64,000 nt of DNA from Paracoccaceae bacterium (lineage in GTDB: Bacteria; Pseudomonadota; Alphaproteobacteria; Rhodobacterales; Rhodobacteraceae): positions 124,001-188,000 of the forward strand of contig JANSXY010000002.1 in NCBI GenBank assembly GCA_024742695.1, written 5' to 3'. Positions 55,449-64,000 of the stretch are shown piece by piece. How positions within the stretch are numbered: position 1 is the stretch's first letter; every line of letters begins with the position of its first letter. The translations under genes were made by a program, and so were the position numbers. The notes beneath the pieces were generated by a model. That model had not been told where the DNA came from. It was given only the letters and a program-made list of their open reading frames with translations, and searched no databases.

Positions 55449-55805
55449 ATGCGCCGCACCCTGACCCCCGCCCTGCTCTGCCTCGCCCCCGCCGCGCTGG
55501 CCGCCCCCGCCGATGTCGTCGCGGTCGAGGTTCGGGCGGAAACCGGCGGAACCTACCGCTTCGAGGTCACCGTCGCCTCGGACGAGACCGGCTGGGACAA
55601 GTACGCGGATCGGTGGGAGGTTGTGGCCCCCGACGGCACCGTGCTGGGCACCCGCGAGCTTCTGCATCCGCATGTCACCGAACAGCCGTTCACCCGCGCG
55701 CTGGGCGGCGTGGCGATTCCCGAGGGTATCGCAACCGTCCGGGTGCGGGCGCGTGACAGCGTGGAGGGCTGGGGCGGGGCCGAGATGACGGTCGACTTGC
55801 CCTGA
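55449..55805 (+). CDS. Small secreted beta-rich protein upstream of cobT
   Basis: 118-residue protein with a signal peptide ([20 protein letters not shown]). The mature part alternates short polar and hydrophobic strands ([36 protein letters not shown]), ending in TVDLP, and should be a compact beta-sandwich in the periplasm. There are conserved-looking aromatic and acidic residues ([14 protein letters not shown]) near 42-55. I do not recognise a named family. No ribosome site is evident. It lies 136 bases ahead of cobT. Confidence 0.7.
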   Translation: MRRTLTPALLCLAPAALAAPADVVAVEVRAETGGTYRFEVTVASDETGWDKYADRWEVVAPDGTVLGTRELLHPHVTEQPFTRALGGVAIPEGIATVRVRARDSVEGWGGAEMTVDLP

Positions 55806-55941
55806 CGGACAGCCCCGGCGCGGCGGGCCCCGGTCCGGCGCGGCCGCCACCGCCCGACGATGGCCGGCAGGCCCCTCGGCGGCCGATCCGCCGCCACGAG
55901 CCCCCTTTTCACCGGCCGCGCGGCGCTTCATACAGGGGGCC

Positions 55942-57813
55942 ATGAGCAAAGCCGCCGACAATCCCGCCGAACCGTTCAAGAAGGCGCTCGCCGAGGCCAC
56001 CAAGACCCTGGCCGACGCGCCCGAGATGACCGTGTCCTACACCGTCGATCCGCCCGGCCTGTCGGCCGAGGCGATGCGGCTGCCGCAGGTGTCGCGCCGG
56101 ATGACCCGCGACGAGGTGATGATCGCGCGCGGCACCGCCGATGCCTTCGCGCTGCGCCACCGCCACCACGATGCCAAGGTCGCCGCGAAATACGCGCCGC
56201 AGGGCCAGATGGCGCGCGATCTCTACGAGGCGATGGAAACCGCCCGCTGCGAGGCCGTCGGCGGGCGCGACATGCCCGGCACGCTGGGCAATATCGACGC
56301 CAAGATCGCGCAGGAGGCCGAGCGGCGCGGCTACGCCCAGATCCGGCAGGCGCAGGACGCGCCGCTGGCCGAGGCGGCGGGCTATCTCGTTCGCCATCTC
56401 GCCACTGGCCGGCCGATGCCCGGCGGCGCCGGCAACGTGATGGACCTGTGGCGCCCGTTCATCGAGGAACAGGCCGGCGGCACCCTGGAACGGATCGAAG
56501 ATGTGCTGGCCGATCAGGCCGCCTTCGCGCGCCTGACCCGGCAGGTGATCTCCGATCTCGGCTATGGCGACCAGCTGGGCGACGACCCGGACAGCGAGGA
56601 AGACGAGGGCGAGGACGCCCAGAGCGAGGAACAGGAGGAGGCCGGCGACAGCCAGTCCCGCGACGAGGAGCAGGGCGAAGAGGCCGACGCCAGCCCCGAG
56701 GAAACCCAGGACAGCCAAGACGATCCCTCGCAGGCCCAGGTCTCGATGGACGACCAGTCCGAAATGGAAGACGGCGACGAGGCGGAGTTGCCCGAGGGCG
56801 AGGCGCCGCTGGAACCGCCGCCGCCCGCGCCGCATTCCGAGGCGGACCCGAACTATTCTGTCTACAGCACGGATTTCGATGAGGAAATCCGCGCGGAGGA
56901 TCTGGCGGAGCCGGCCGAACTGGAACGCCTGCGGCACTATCTCGACCAGCAGCTGGAACCCTTGAAGGGCGCGGTCAGCCGGCTGGCGAACAAGTTGCAG
57001 CGCCGCTTGCAGGCGCAGCAGAACCGCAGTTGGGAATTCGACCGGGAAGAGGGCATCCTCGACGCCGGGCGGCTGGCGCGCGTGGTGGCGAACCCGACCA
57101 CCCCGCTGTCCTTCAAGGTCGAGAAGGATACCGAGTTCCGCGACACCGTGGTGACGCTGCTGCTGGACAATTCCGGCTCGATGCGCGGCCGGCCGATCTC
57201 GATCGCCGCGATCTGCGCCGACGTGCTGGCGCGCACACTGGAACGCTGCCAGGTGAAGGTGGAAATCCTGGGCTTCACCACGCGCGCCTGGAAGGGCGGG
57301 CAAAGCCGCGAATCCTGGCTGGCCGCCGGCCGGCCGCAGCAGCCCGGCCGGCTGAACGACCTGCGCCACATCATCTACAAGGGCGCCGACATGCCCTGGC
57401 GGCGGGTGCGCGCGAACCTCGGGCTGATGATGAAAGAGGGCCTTCTGAAGGAGAACATCGACGGCGAGGCGCTGGAATGGGCGCATCGCCGGATGCTGGC
57501 GCGCCCCGAACAGCGCAAGATCCTGATGGTGATCTCCGACGGCGCCCCGGTGGACGATTCGACGCTGAGCGTGAATCCCGCCAACTACCTCGAAAAGCAC
57601 CTGCGCGACGTCATCGCGATGGTGGAAAAGAAGAAATTCGTCGAACTGATCGCGATCGGCATCGGCCACGACGTGACGCGCTACTACCAGCACGCGGTCA
57701 CGATCACCGATGTCGAACAGCTCGCCGGGGCGATGACCGAACAGCTGGCCGGGCTGTTCGACAGCGACCCGCGCGCGCGGGCGCGGATGCTTGGCATCCG
57801 GAAGGTGGCGTGA
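55942..57813 (+). CDS. cobT: Aerobic cobaltochelatase subunit CobT
   Basis: 623-residue partner of CobS. The N-terminal part (to about 210) is helical; a strongly acidic low-complexity stretch (about 213-300, many Glu/Asp/Gln/Ser) follows; the C-terminal von Willebrand A domain (from about 395) has the metal-site motif [13 protein letters not shown] near 405-417 and [14 protein letters not shown] near 530. This resembles the ChlD subunit of magnesium chelatase. AGGGGG lies close before the ATG. The stop overlaps the start of the M24 peptidase gene (TGATG). Confidence 0.96.
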   Translation: MSKAADNPAEPFKKALAEATKTLADAPEMTVSYTVDPPGLSAEAMRLPQVSRRMTRDEVMIARGTADAFALRHRHHDAKVAAKYAPQGQMARDLYEAMETARCEAVGGRDMPGTLGNIDAKIAQEAERRGYAQIRQAQDAPLAEAAGYLVRHLATGRPMPGGAGNVMDLWRPFIEEQAGGTLERIEDVLADQAAFARLTRQVISDLGYGDQLGDDPDSEEDEGEDAQSEEQEEAGDSQSRDEEQGEEADASPEETQDSQDDPSQAQVSMDDQSEMEDGDEAELPEGEAPLEPPPPAPHSEADPNYSVYSTDFDEEIRAEDLAEPAELERLRHYLDQQLEPLKGAVSRLANKLQRRLQAQQNRSWEFDREEGILDAGRLARVVANPTTPLSFKVEKDTEFRDTVVTLLLDNSGSMRGRPISIAAICADVLARTLERCQVKVEILGFTTRAWKGGQSRESWLAAGRPQQPGRLNDLRHIIYKGADMPWRRVRANLGLMMKEGLLKENIDGEALEWAHRRMLARPEQRKILMVISDGAPVDDSTLSVNPANYLEKHLRDVIAMVEKKKFVELIAIGIGHDVTRYYQHAVTITDVEQLAGAMTEQLAGLFDSDPRARARMLGIRKVA

Positions 57814-59624
57814 TGTTCCAGTCCTTCGCCGTCACCGCCCGGCCGGAACAGGGGCCGCCGCGCCTTGCCGCGCTGCGCGCGCGGCTGGCCGAGGCCGGGC
57901 TCGACGGGTTCCTGGTGCCGCGCGCCGATGCCCACCAGGGCGAATACGTGGCGGCGCGGGACGAGCGGCTGGCCTGGCTGACCGGCTTCACCGGCTCGGC
58001 CGGGTTCTGCCTGGTGCTGCCGAAGATCGCCGGCGTCTTCGTCGACGGGCGCTATCGCACCCAGGTCAAGGCGCAGGTGGATCTGGCCGATTTCACCCCG
58101 GTCCCCTGGCCCGACATGAAGCCGGGGCCATGGCTGACCGAACAGATGCCCGGGGGCGGCAGGATCGGCTACGACCCGTGGCTGGCCACGGAGAAGGAGA
58201 TCGCCGAGATCGCGGCGGCGGTCGGTGGCGCCGGGATCACGCTGGAACCGGTGGCGGACAATCCGGTCGACGCGATCTGGCCCGACCAGCCGGCCCCGCC
58301 GCTCGCGCCCGTCGCGATCCACCCGATCGAGTTCGCCGGCGAGGAAGCATCGGACAAGCGCGCGCGGCTGGCGAAGGGGCTGGCCGAGGCCGGCCAGGCC
58401 GCCGCCGTGCTGACCCTGCCCGACGGCATCTGCTGGCTTCTGAACATCCGCGGCGCCGACGTGCCGCGCAATCCCGTCGTCCACGCCTTCGCGATCCTGC
58501 ACGGCGACGGCCGGCTGGACCTGTTCATCGCGCCCGAGAAGCTTGACGACACGGTGCGCGCGCATCTGGGCGACGGTGTCGTGCTGCATCCGCCCGAGGC
58601 CTTCGCGGCGGCGCTTGCCGCGCTGTCCGGCCCGGTGCGCATCGATCCCGGCAGTACCCCGCTGCGGGTGATCCATATCCTCGAGGAAGCCGGGATCGAC
58701 ATCGCGCGCGCCGAGGATCCGACGTTGCTGCCCAAGGCGCGGAAGAACGCCGCCGAGATCGCCGGCACCGTCGAGGCGCATCTGCGCGACGCCGCCGCGA
58801 TGATCGAGTTCCTCGCCTGGTTCGACACTGCCGCGCCCTCTGGCGGGTTGCGCGAGATCGACGTGGTCAAGGCGCTGGAAGGCTACCGCCGCCGCGCCAA
58901 CGAGCTGCGCGACATCAGCTTCGAGACGATCTGCGGCAGCGGCCCGCACGGCGCGATCATGCACTACCGGGTGACCGAGGAAACCAACCGGCGCCTGCAC
59001 CCCGGCGAGATCGTGGTGATCGATTCCGGCGGCCAGTACCTTGACGGCACCACCGACATCACCCGCACCGTCGCGGTCGGCCCGGCGCCGGACGCGGCGC
59101 GCGCGCCGTTCACCCGCGTGCTGCAGGGGATGATCGCGATGTCCCGTCTGCGCTGGCCGGTGGGGCTGGCGGGCCGCGACCTCGACGCGCTCGCGCGCTA
59201 CCCGCTGTGGCTGGCCGGGCAGGATTTCAATCACGGCACCGGCCACGGCGTCGGGGCCTACCTGTCGGTGCACGAGGGTCCGCAGCGGCTCAGCCGGGTC
59301 AGCCATGTGCCGCTGGAAGCCGGGATGATCCTGTCGAACGAACCGGGATACTACCGCGAAGGCGCCTTCGGCATCCGCATCGAGAACCTGATCGTGGTCG
59401 AACCCGCGCCCGACCTCGCCGGGGCCGATCCCGAACGCCGGATGCTGGCGTTCCGCACCCTGACCTTCGTGCCGATCGACCGCCGGCTGATCCTGCCCGA
59501 GATGCTCGCGCCGGCCGAACGCGACTGGCTTGACCGCTATCATGCCCGGGTGCTTGAGTTGGTTGGCCCGCGCGTCGGCGACGCGGCGCGGGCCTGGCTC
59601 GAATCGGCGACCGCGCCGATCTGA
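57813..59624 (+). CDS. Xaa-Pro aminopeptidase-like M24B peptidase
   Basis: 603-residue protein with two creatinase-type N-terminal domains and a C-terminal pita-bread metallopeptidase domain (from about residue 320). Metal ligands are in order: Asp in [12 protein letters not shown] near 402, Asp in [12 protein letters not shown] near 413, His in [18 protein letters not shown] near 473, Glu in [11 protein letters not shown] near 510 and Glu in RIENLIVVE near 524. The large APP type removes N-terminal residues before proline. The overlap with cobT (TGATG) makes co-translation likely, without an obvious functional tie. Confidence 0.93.
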   Translation: MFQSFAVTARPEQGPPRLAALRARLAEAGLDGFLVPRADAHQGEYVAARDERLAWLTGFTGSAGFCLVLPKIAGVFVDGRYRTQVKAQVDLADFTPVPWPDMKPGPWLTEQMPGGGRIGYDPWLATEKEIAEIAAAVGGAGITLEPVADNPVDAIWPDQPAPPLAPVAIHPIEFAGEEASDKRARLAKGLAEAGQAAAVLTLPDGICWLLNIRGADVPRNPVVHAFAILHGDGRLDLFIAPEKLDDTVRAHLGDGVVLHPPEAFAAALAALSGPVRIDPGSTPLRVIHILEEAGIDIARAEDPTLLPKARKNAAEIAGTVEAHLRDAAAMIEFLAWFDTAAPSGGLREIDVVKALEGYRRRANELRDISFETICGSGPHGAIMHYRVTEETNRRLHPGEIVVIDSGGQYLDGTTDITRTVAVGPAPDAARAPFTRVLQGMIAMSRLRWPVGLAGRDLDALARYPLWLAGQDFNHGTGHGVGAYLSVHEGPQRLSRVSHVPLEAGMILSNEPGYYREGAFGIRIENLIVVEPAPDLAGADPERRMLAFRTLTFVPIDRRLILPEMLAPAERDWLDRYHARVLELVGPRVGDAARAWLESATAPI

Positions 59625-59685
59625 CACGCCCCTGTCACGACTTCGACGCGATAGTGTCGCGCATCCACTGGCTGAGGAGACCGCA

Positions 59686-60027
59686 ATGGCCGATCAAATC
59701 CGACTTCGCCCGGCAACGGGCACCTGGGTCGCCCGCGCGGGTGGCGCCGTGATCGCGGAAACCGGCGCGGCCATCGAACTGACCGAACGCGGCCACGACC
59801 CGGTGATCTACTTCCCCCGCGCCGATGTCGCGATGGCCTTTCTCGAACCCTCGGCGACGGTGACGGCCTGCCCGCACAAGGGCACGGCCAGCTATTTCAC
59901 CCTCGTCACCAAGTCCGGCGAGATCGCCGACGCGGCCTGGAGCTACGAGACACCGAAGGACGGGCTGGCGGCGATTGCCGGCCACCTGGCCTTCTACGGC
60001 GACAAGGTGACGGTCGAAGAGGTCTGA
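59686..60027 (+). CDS. DUF427 family protein
   Basis: 113-residue single-domain protein. DUF427 marks seen are [17 protein letters not shown] near residues 40-56, [12 protein letters not shown] near 60-71 and [21 protein letters not shown] near 86-106. The function of this fold is not established to me. TGAGGAG precedes the ATG by a few bases. It has a short spacer after the M24 peptidase gene and converges with the ClC gene, 6 bases apart. Confidence 0.88.
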   Translation: MADQIRLRPATGTWVARAGGAVIAETGAAIELTERGHDPVIYFPRADVAMAFLEPSATVTACPHKGTASYFTLVTKSGEIADAAWSYETPKDGLAAIAGHLAFYGDKVTVEEV

Positions 60028-60033
60028 CGGCCG

Positions 60034-61719
60034 TCAGGAATGTTCCTCGGCCGCGGTGTCGGCCAGCGCCCGGTTGTAGGCCCTGAGCGCATCGACATGG
60101 TGCAGCGTGCCCAGAAGCTCGGGCGCCTCGCCCTCGCCGCCCAGCCGCACGACCGGCAGGAACGCCGCGCCGGTGCTTTCGAACAGCGGCATCGCCGCCT
60201 CCAGCGTGCGCTGTTCGCCCACGAAGGTGCCCGCCTCGACCAGCGCCCAGGCCTCCGCCTCGGGCGGGGCGGCCCCCGACCCGGCGGGCCGCATCACCCC
60301 GGTGACCATCAGCGTGGCCAGCAGATAGGCCTGCGGCCCGGCCGCGAGATGAACCTCGCGGCGCTCCAGCTGGGTCAGGAAGAACGACCGGTCGACCATC
60401 CGCGAGGCCAGCGCGGTCGACAGCGACACCGCGCACATCACCGCCAGCCCGGTCTGCCAGTCGCCGGTCAGTTCGAAGACGATCATCGCGGTCGAGATCG
60501 GCGCCCCCAGCACCGCCGCCGCCACCGCCCCCATGCCGGCCAGCGCATAGAGCGTCTCGGTACCCGAAACCTCCGGCAACAGCCCGGTCGCCACCAGCCC
60601 GAAGGCCAGCCCGGTCAGCGCCCCGATCACCAGCGAGGGCGAAAACACCCCGCCGCCCATCCGCCCGCCCAGCGTGATCGCCACCGCCAGCGTCTTGACC
60701 ACGGCGAAGGCGATCGCCTCGGACAGCCCGATCCCGCCGGTCAGCGCCGCCGATGTCGTCTCGTAGCCGACGCCGATGATATGCGGAAACGGGATCGCCA
60801 GCAGGCCCAGCAGCAGCCCCGCCACCGCCGGCCGCAGCCAGCGCGGCAGGCCGGTGCGGGCCTGCACCGCGCTGGCCACGTCCTCGGCCCAGAAGATCGC
60901 CTTCATCAGGGCCACCGCGACAAGGCCGGACACCAGGCCAAGGATCAGGAAGGCCGGCAGTTCGACGTAGAAGGCCAGCCCCGCATCCGCCGGCAGGGTG
61001 AACTCGGTCACGTCGCCGAACTTCAGACGGTTGATCACCGTGCCGGCCACCGCCGCGATCGCGATCGGCGCGAAGGCATGGACCGCGAAATGCCGCAACA
61101 CCACCTCCAGCGCGAACAGCGTGCCGGCGATCGGCGCGTTGAAACTGGCCGAAACCGCGCCCGCCACCGCGCAGCCCAGCAGGTCGCGCCCGGTCATGCC
61201 CGAGGCGTTGATCCGGTCGGCCACCCAGGTCGAGATCACGCCGGCCAGGTGCACCACCGGCCCCTCGCGGCCCGACGATCCGCCCGAGGACAGGGTGACG
61301 AGCGAGGCCAGCGCGCTGGCCAGCCCGGCCTTCACCTCGACCCGGCCGCGATTGAGCGCCGCGCCCTCGATCACGTCGGCCACCGCCCGCACCCGGCCGT
61401 CGGGCGTGAACCGGTGCAGGATCACCCCCACCACCAGCCCGCCCAGCACCGGCACCGCCAGGACCCAGTACCACGGCAGCGTCCGCGCGACGCTGGCCAG
61501 CCGCATGTCGTCGGTGCCGTAAAGCGCGGTCTGCAGGGCGGAGATGCCGATCCGGAACCCCAGCGCGGCGAACCCCGCCGCGGTTCCGATCAGAAGCGCG
61601 ATGAGCCAGAACTGCGCCTGGCTCGGTCCCTGCCGGCGCATCACCGCCCAGGCGCGGGCCGCGTCGCCGCGGAGCCGGGCGGCGATCCGCTCCACGCTCT
61701 GGCTGTCGCGCTGTGTCAT
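60034..61719 (-). CDS. ClC-family chloride channel/transporter with CBS region, atypical motifs
   Basis: 561-residue membrane protein with the ClC core (about residues 35-450) and a C-terminal CBS-like region (about 470-550). Gating glutamate is present in GREGP (Glu152), and GVFSP (357-361) matches GxFxP. The first selectivity motif GSGIP is absent, and where E. coli ClC has the internal proton glutamate (IIEEMRP) this protein has ALEVVLRH, with Val206 at that place. It may therefore be a passive channel or have altered proton coupling. The gene is minus-strand and monocistronic. Confidence 0.9.
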   Translation of the reverse strand: MTQRDSQSVERIAARLRGDAARAWAVMRRQGPSQAQFWLIALLIGTAAGFAALGFRIGISALQTALYGTDDMRLASVARTLPWYWVLAVPVLGGLVVGVILHRFTPDGRVRAVADVIEGAALNRGRVEVKAGLASALASLVTLSSGGSSGREGPVVHLAGVISTWVADRINASGMTGRDLLGCAVAGAVSASFNAPIAGTLFALEVVLRHFAVHAFAPIAIAAVAGTVINRLKFGDVTEFTLPADAGLAFYVELPAFLILGLVSGLVAVALMKAIFWAEDVASAVQARTGLPRWLRPAVAGLLLGLLAIPFPHIIGVGYETTSAALTGGIGLSEAIAFAVVKTLAVAITLGGRMGGGVFSPSLVIGALTGLAFGLVATGLLPEVSGTETLYALAGMGAVAAAVLGAPISTAMIVFELTGDWQTGLAVMCAVSLSTALASRMVDRSFFLTQLERREVHLAAGPQAYLLATLMVTGVMRPAGSGAAPPEAEAWALVEAGTFVGEQRTLEAAMPLFESTGAAFLPVVRLGGEGEAPELLGTLHHVDALRAYNRALADTAAEEHS

Positions 61720-61770
61720 CCGCTCTCCGCGCCGCCGTCGTTCCGGCTTTTCGGCGCGCTCCCCCTGCCC

Positions 61771-61776
61771 TAGGCT
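61771..61776 (+). promoter_or_regulatory. -10-like TAGGCT box of the FAD dehydrogenase gene
   Basis: CTAGGCT at 61770-61776, 27 bases before the ATG; the GGAG ribosome site follows at 61793. The -35 side is weak (TTTTCG, 17 bases upstream). Confidence 0.35.
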
Positions 61777-61803
61777 CGTCCCGCCAGCCGACGGAGACCG
61801 CCG

Positions 61804-63177
61804 ATGCCTCTCGAAGACGCACTGCCTGCCCTCGCCGCACTGTTGGGCGACCGCCTGTCGCGGTCAAGGGCCGATCTGGCGGCGCATGGCACGAACGAAA
61901 GCCACTTTCCCGAAACCCCGCCGGAGGCCGTCGCCTGGCCCGACTCCACCGACGAGGTGGCGGCGATCGTCGCGCTCTGCGCCGCCCATGCCGTGCCGGT
62001 CGTGCCCTGGGGCGCCGGCACCTCGCTCGAGGGCCACGCGCTGGCCACGCAGGGCGGGCTCAGCCTCGACCTGGGGCGGATGAACCGGGTGCTGGCGATC
62101 CATCCCGAGGACATGCAGGCCACCGTCCAGCCCGGCCTCACCCGCGAGGCGCTGAACGCCGAGTTGCGCGCGACCGGCCTGTTCTTTCCCGTCGATCCCG
62201 GCGCCAACGCGACGCTGGGCGGGATGGCGGCGACGCGCGCCTCCGGCACCACGGCGGTGCGCTACGGCACGATGCGCGACAACGTGCTGGCGCTGCAGGT
62301 GGTGCTGGCCGACGGCCGGGTGATCCGCACCGGCAGCCGGGCGCGGAAATCCTCGGCCGGCTACGACCTGACCGCGCTGATGCTGGGTTCGGAAGGCACG
62401 CTCGGCATCGTCACCGAGCTGACGCTCCGGCTCGCCGGCCAGCCCGAGGCGGTCTCCGCCGCGGTCTGCGCCTTCGACACGCTGGCGGCGGCGGTGGAGA
62501 CGGTGATCCTGACCATCCAGTCCGGCATCCCGATGGCCCGGATCGAGTTCGTCGACGAAGAGGTGGCCCGCGCCTTCAACGCCGCCAACGGCGCGGCGAT
62601 GCCGGAAAAGCCGCACCTGATGGTGGAATTCCACGGCTCGCCCGCCGGGGTCGCGGAACAGGCCGAACGGTTCGGCGAGATCGTGGCCGAAACCGGCGGC
62701 GCCGGTTTCGACTGGGCCACGACGACCGAGGCGCGCAACGCGCTGTGGTCGATGCGGCACAAGGCCTACTGGGCCTGCCGCGCGCAGCGCCCCGGCGCGA
62801 TGGGGATCGTCACCGACATCTGCGTGCCGATCTCGCGGCTCGCCGAGGCGGTGGCCGAAACCCGCGCCGATATCGATGCCGCGGGCCTGACCGGCCCGAT
62901 CCTCGGCCATGTCGGCGACGGCAATTTCCACGCGATCCTGCTGGTCGCGCCCGGCGACGCCGCCGAGATCGCCGCCGCGAAACGGATCACCGAACGGCTG
63001 GCGGAGCGCGCGCTGCGGATGGCCGGCACGATGACCGGCGAACACGGCGTGGGGCTGGGCAAGCGCGGGCTGATGGCCGCCGAACATGGCGAGGCCTGGC
63101 AGGTGATGGGCGCGCTCAAGGCCGCGCTCGACCCGCGGAACATCCTCAATCCCGGCAAGCTGGTGCCCGGCAACTGA
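61804..63177 (+). CDS. FAD-linked oxidase, D-lactate/glycolate dehydrogenase type
   Basis: 457-residue flavoprotein of the GlcD/Dld-like family, oxidising a D-2-hydroxy acid and passing electrons to a membrane acceptor. FAD (PCMH-type) motifs: VPVVPWGAGTSLEGHALAT near residues 64-82, PVDPGANATLGGMAATRASG near 129-148, and LGSEGTLGIVTELTLRL near 192-208. The C-terminal cap includes GHVGDGNFHAILLV near 374-387, TGEHGVGLGKRG near 415-426 and LDPRNILNPGKLVP. The partners GlcE/GlcF are not adjacent, which favours the single-subunit D-lactate dehydrogenase type. GGAG precedes the ATG. Confidence 0.9.
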   Translation: MPLEDALPALAALLGDRLSRSRADLAAHGTNESHFPETPPEAVAWPDSTDEVAAIVALCAAHAVPVVPWGAGTSLEGHALATQGGLSLDLGRMNRVLAIHPEDMQATVQPGLTREALNAELRATGLFFPVDPGANATLGGMAATRASGTTAVRYGTMRDNVLALQVVLADGRVIRTGSRARKSSAGYDLTALMLGSEGTLGIVTELTLRLAGQPEAVSAAVCAFDTLAAAVETVILTIQSGIPMARIEFVDEEVARAFNAANGAAMPEKPHLMVEFHGSPAGVAEQAERFGEIVAETGGAGFDWATTTEARNALWSMRHKAYWACRAQRPGAMGIVTDICVPISRLAEAVAETRADIDAAGLTGPILGHVGDGNFHAILLVAPGDAAEIAAAKRITERLAERALRMAGTMTGEHGVGLGKRGLMAAEHGEAWQVMGALKAALDPRNILNPGKLVPGN

Positions 63178-63219
63178 TCGGGCGACCGGATTTTGGTCCG
63201 CAAATATCCCGCGGGGGCA

Positions 63220-63258
63220 GGCCCGGCACAGCCGGGCCGCGGGGGCGCGAAGCCCCCG
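63220..63258. repeat. Two GC hairpins between converging genes
   Basis: GGCCCGGC (63220-63227) pairs with GCCGGGCC (63231-63238) around ACA. CGGGGGC (63240-63246) pairs with GCCCCCG (63252-63258) around GCGAA. They fill the 103-bp gap between the FAD dehydrogenase and recN and could end or stabilise both transcripts. No T-run is present. Confidence 0.55.
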
Positions 63259-63280
63259 GCCGTGGCCGGCCACCGGGCGG

Positions 63281-64000
63281 CTAGCCCTGCAACAGTTCCC
63301 GCGCCGCCTGCTGCGCGGCCTCGGTCACCCTCTCGCCGGCCAGCATCCGCGCGATCTCGTCGACCCGTTCGGCTTCGTCCAGCGCCACCACGGTGGACCG
63401 TGTCTCGCCGCCCTTCACCCGCTTTTCGACGCGCCAGTGATGCGCGCCGCGCGCCGCGACCTGCGGCGAATGCGTGACCACCAGCACCTGCGCGCCCTCC
63501 GCCAGCCGTGCCAGCCGCCGGCCCACGGCATCGGCCGTCGCGCCGCCCACCCCGCGGTCGATCTCGTCGAAGATCAGCACCAGGCTGTCGGAACCGCGCG
63601 CCAGGCAGACCTTCAGCGCCAGCAGGAAGCGCGACAATTCCCCGCCCGAGGCGATGCGGTTCAGCGGCCCCGCCGGCGCGCCGGGATTGGTCGCGACCCG
63701 GAACGACACCGCGTCCGCGCCGTCCGGCCCCGGTTCGCCGGGGTCCACGACCGTGGCGAAGACCGCGCGCTCCATCTTCAGCGGCGCCAGTTCCGCCGCC
63801 ATCGCCGCGTCCAGCGCCGCCGCCGCCGCGCGCCGCCGCGCCGTCAGTGCCGCGGCGGCCGATGCATAGCCGGCCTCGGCCTCCGCCAGCGTCGCCTCAT
63901 GCGCCGCGATCCCCTGCGCCCCGGCATCCAGCGCGGCCAGGCGGTCGCGCAGCCCGCCGGCGAAGCCGCCCAGGTCGTCGGCCAGCACCCCGTGCTTGCG
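63281..64000 (-). CDS. recN: DNA repair protein RecN (C-terminal 240 codons; 5' end outside the window)
   Basis: Partial SMC-like ATPase of double-strand-break repair. The visible part ends the second coiled-coil arm and the C-terminal head: ASGGELSRFLLALK is the ABC-type signature, LVLIFDEIDRGVGGATAD is Walker B with the D-loop, and LVVTHSPQVAARGAHHW contains the switch His. The Walker A half lies upstream. Stop is TAG at 63281. Only 720 bp are in the window, all open. Confidence 0.93.
   Translation of the reverse strand, partial: RKHGVLADDLGGFAGGLRDRLAALDAGAQGIAAHEATLAEAEAGYASAAAALTARRRAAAAALDAAMAAELAPLKMERAVFATVVDPGEPGPDGADAVSFRVATNPGAPAGPLNRIASGGELSRFLLALKVCLARGSDSLVLIFDEIDRGVGGATADAVGRRLARLAEGAQVLVVTHSPQVAARGAHHWRVEKRVKGGETRSTVVALDEAERVDEIARMLAGERVTEAAQQAARELLQG

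Noticed and set aside
54856-55941. Cobalamin riboswitch near cobS/cobT
   Set aside because: I could not find the conserved B12-box or the long structured leader, and the genes here have short or no leaders.
56585-56830. Repetitive gag/gac-rich DNA suggesting a repeat element
   Set aside because: It encodes the acidic linker that is a normal feature of CobT.

Overview
The window is a stretch of high-GC chromosome from an alphaproteobacterium, most likely a member of the Rhodobacteraceae/Paracoccaceae. Grounds: very high GC at third codon positions; a nuoABCDE block whose NuoE carries the long Ala/Pro linker and helix-hairpin-helix tail known from that group; bolA, a DnaJ-domain gene and cobS/cobT (aerobic cobalamin pathway) side by side; gph divergent from glmU-glmS; and many overlapping (ATGA/TGATG) gene junctions. 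I see no rRNA, tRNA, CRISPR array, transposase, integrase or prophage gene. It reads as core and catabolic chromosome, not a mobile island.

Layout. 1-4231: start of the nuo operon (minus strand), with three GGTCAA repeats at exact 15-bp steps over its promoter. 4322-11536: a leucine/isovalerate (liu) operon on the minus strand in the order liuA, liuB, liuD, GST, liuE, liuC, under a perfect 22-bp palindrome that overlaps the predicted promoter. 11652-16824: a DegT-type aminotransferase and a HAD phosphatase, divergent from glmU-glmS. 16874-22712: two small lipoproteins, an AlkD-like protein with a 20-codon leader ORF, a divergent acyl-CoA synthetase/moaA pair, a DUF1810 protein and a MipA/OmpV outer-membrane protein. 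22728-32716: a divergent amino-acid/peptide locus, with ArgE-like deacylase, FAD oxidase and M20 amidohydrolase on the minus strand and a complete Dpp/Opp-type ABC importer on the plus strand. 32815-38479: a YeeE/YedE transporter, a DUF3422 protein and pntAB. 38520-41766: a small ICMT-like methyltransferase and a tryptophan-degradation block (kynU, GNAT, kynA). 41769-45946: a PuuD-like hydrolase and the glyoxylate genes glcG and glcB under a clear promoter plus inverted repeat, then a second GNAT gene. 46035-52780: pepN, an acyltransferase, a small secreted protein, a lytic transglycosylase lipoprotein, gatB and a DUF4177 protein. 52777-57813: bolA, the DnaJ-domain gene, cobS, two small secreted proteins and cobT. 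57813-64000: an M24 aminopeptidase, a DUF427 protein, a ClC chloride transporter, an FAD-linked D-lactate/glycolate-type dehydrogenase and the 3' part of recN.

How it fits together. Much of the window serves growth on amino acids. The ABC importer with two M20 hydrolases and an FAD oxidase, PepN and the M24 peptidase would supply amino acids. The liu operon degrades leucine, kynA/kynU degrade tryptophan, and malate synthase G and the FAD dehydrogenase feed C2/C3 acids into central metabolism. Complex I and transhydrogenase handle the reducing equivalents.

I found no clear candidate for a wholly new multi-gene system. The most interesting signals are small-scale: five or six genes whose predicted promoters put the transcription start at the start codon with no Shine-Dalgarno sequence (leaderless candidates), palindromic operators placed exactly on promoters, tiny ORFs that bridge real genes by 4-base overlaps, a ClC protein lacking two signature residues, and a periplasmic binding protein with four closely spaced cysteine pairs. 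Promoter and operator calls are by eye. Family names are from recognition of motifs and not from any search.
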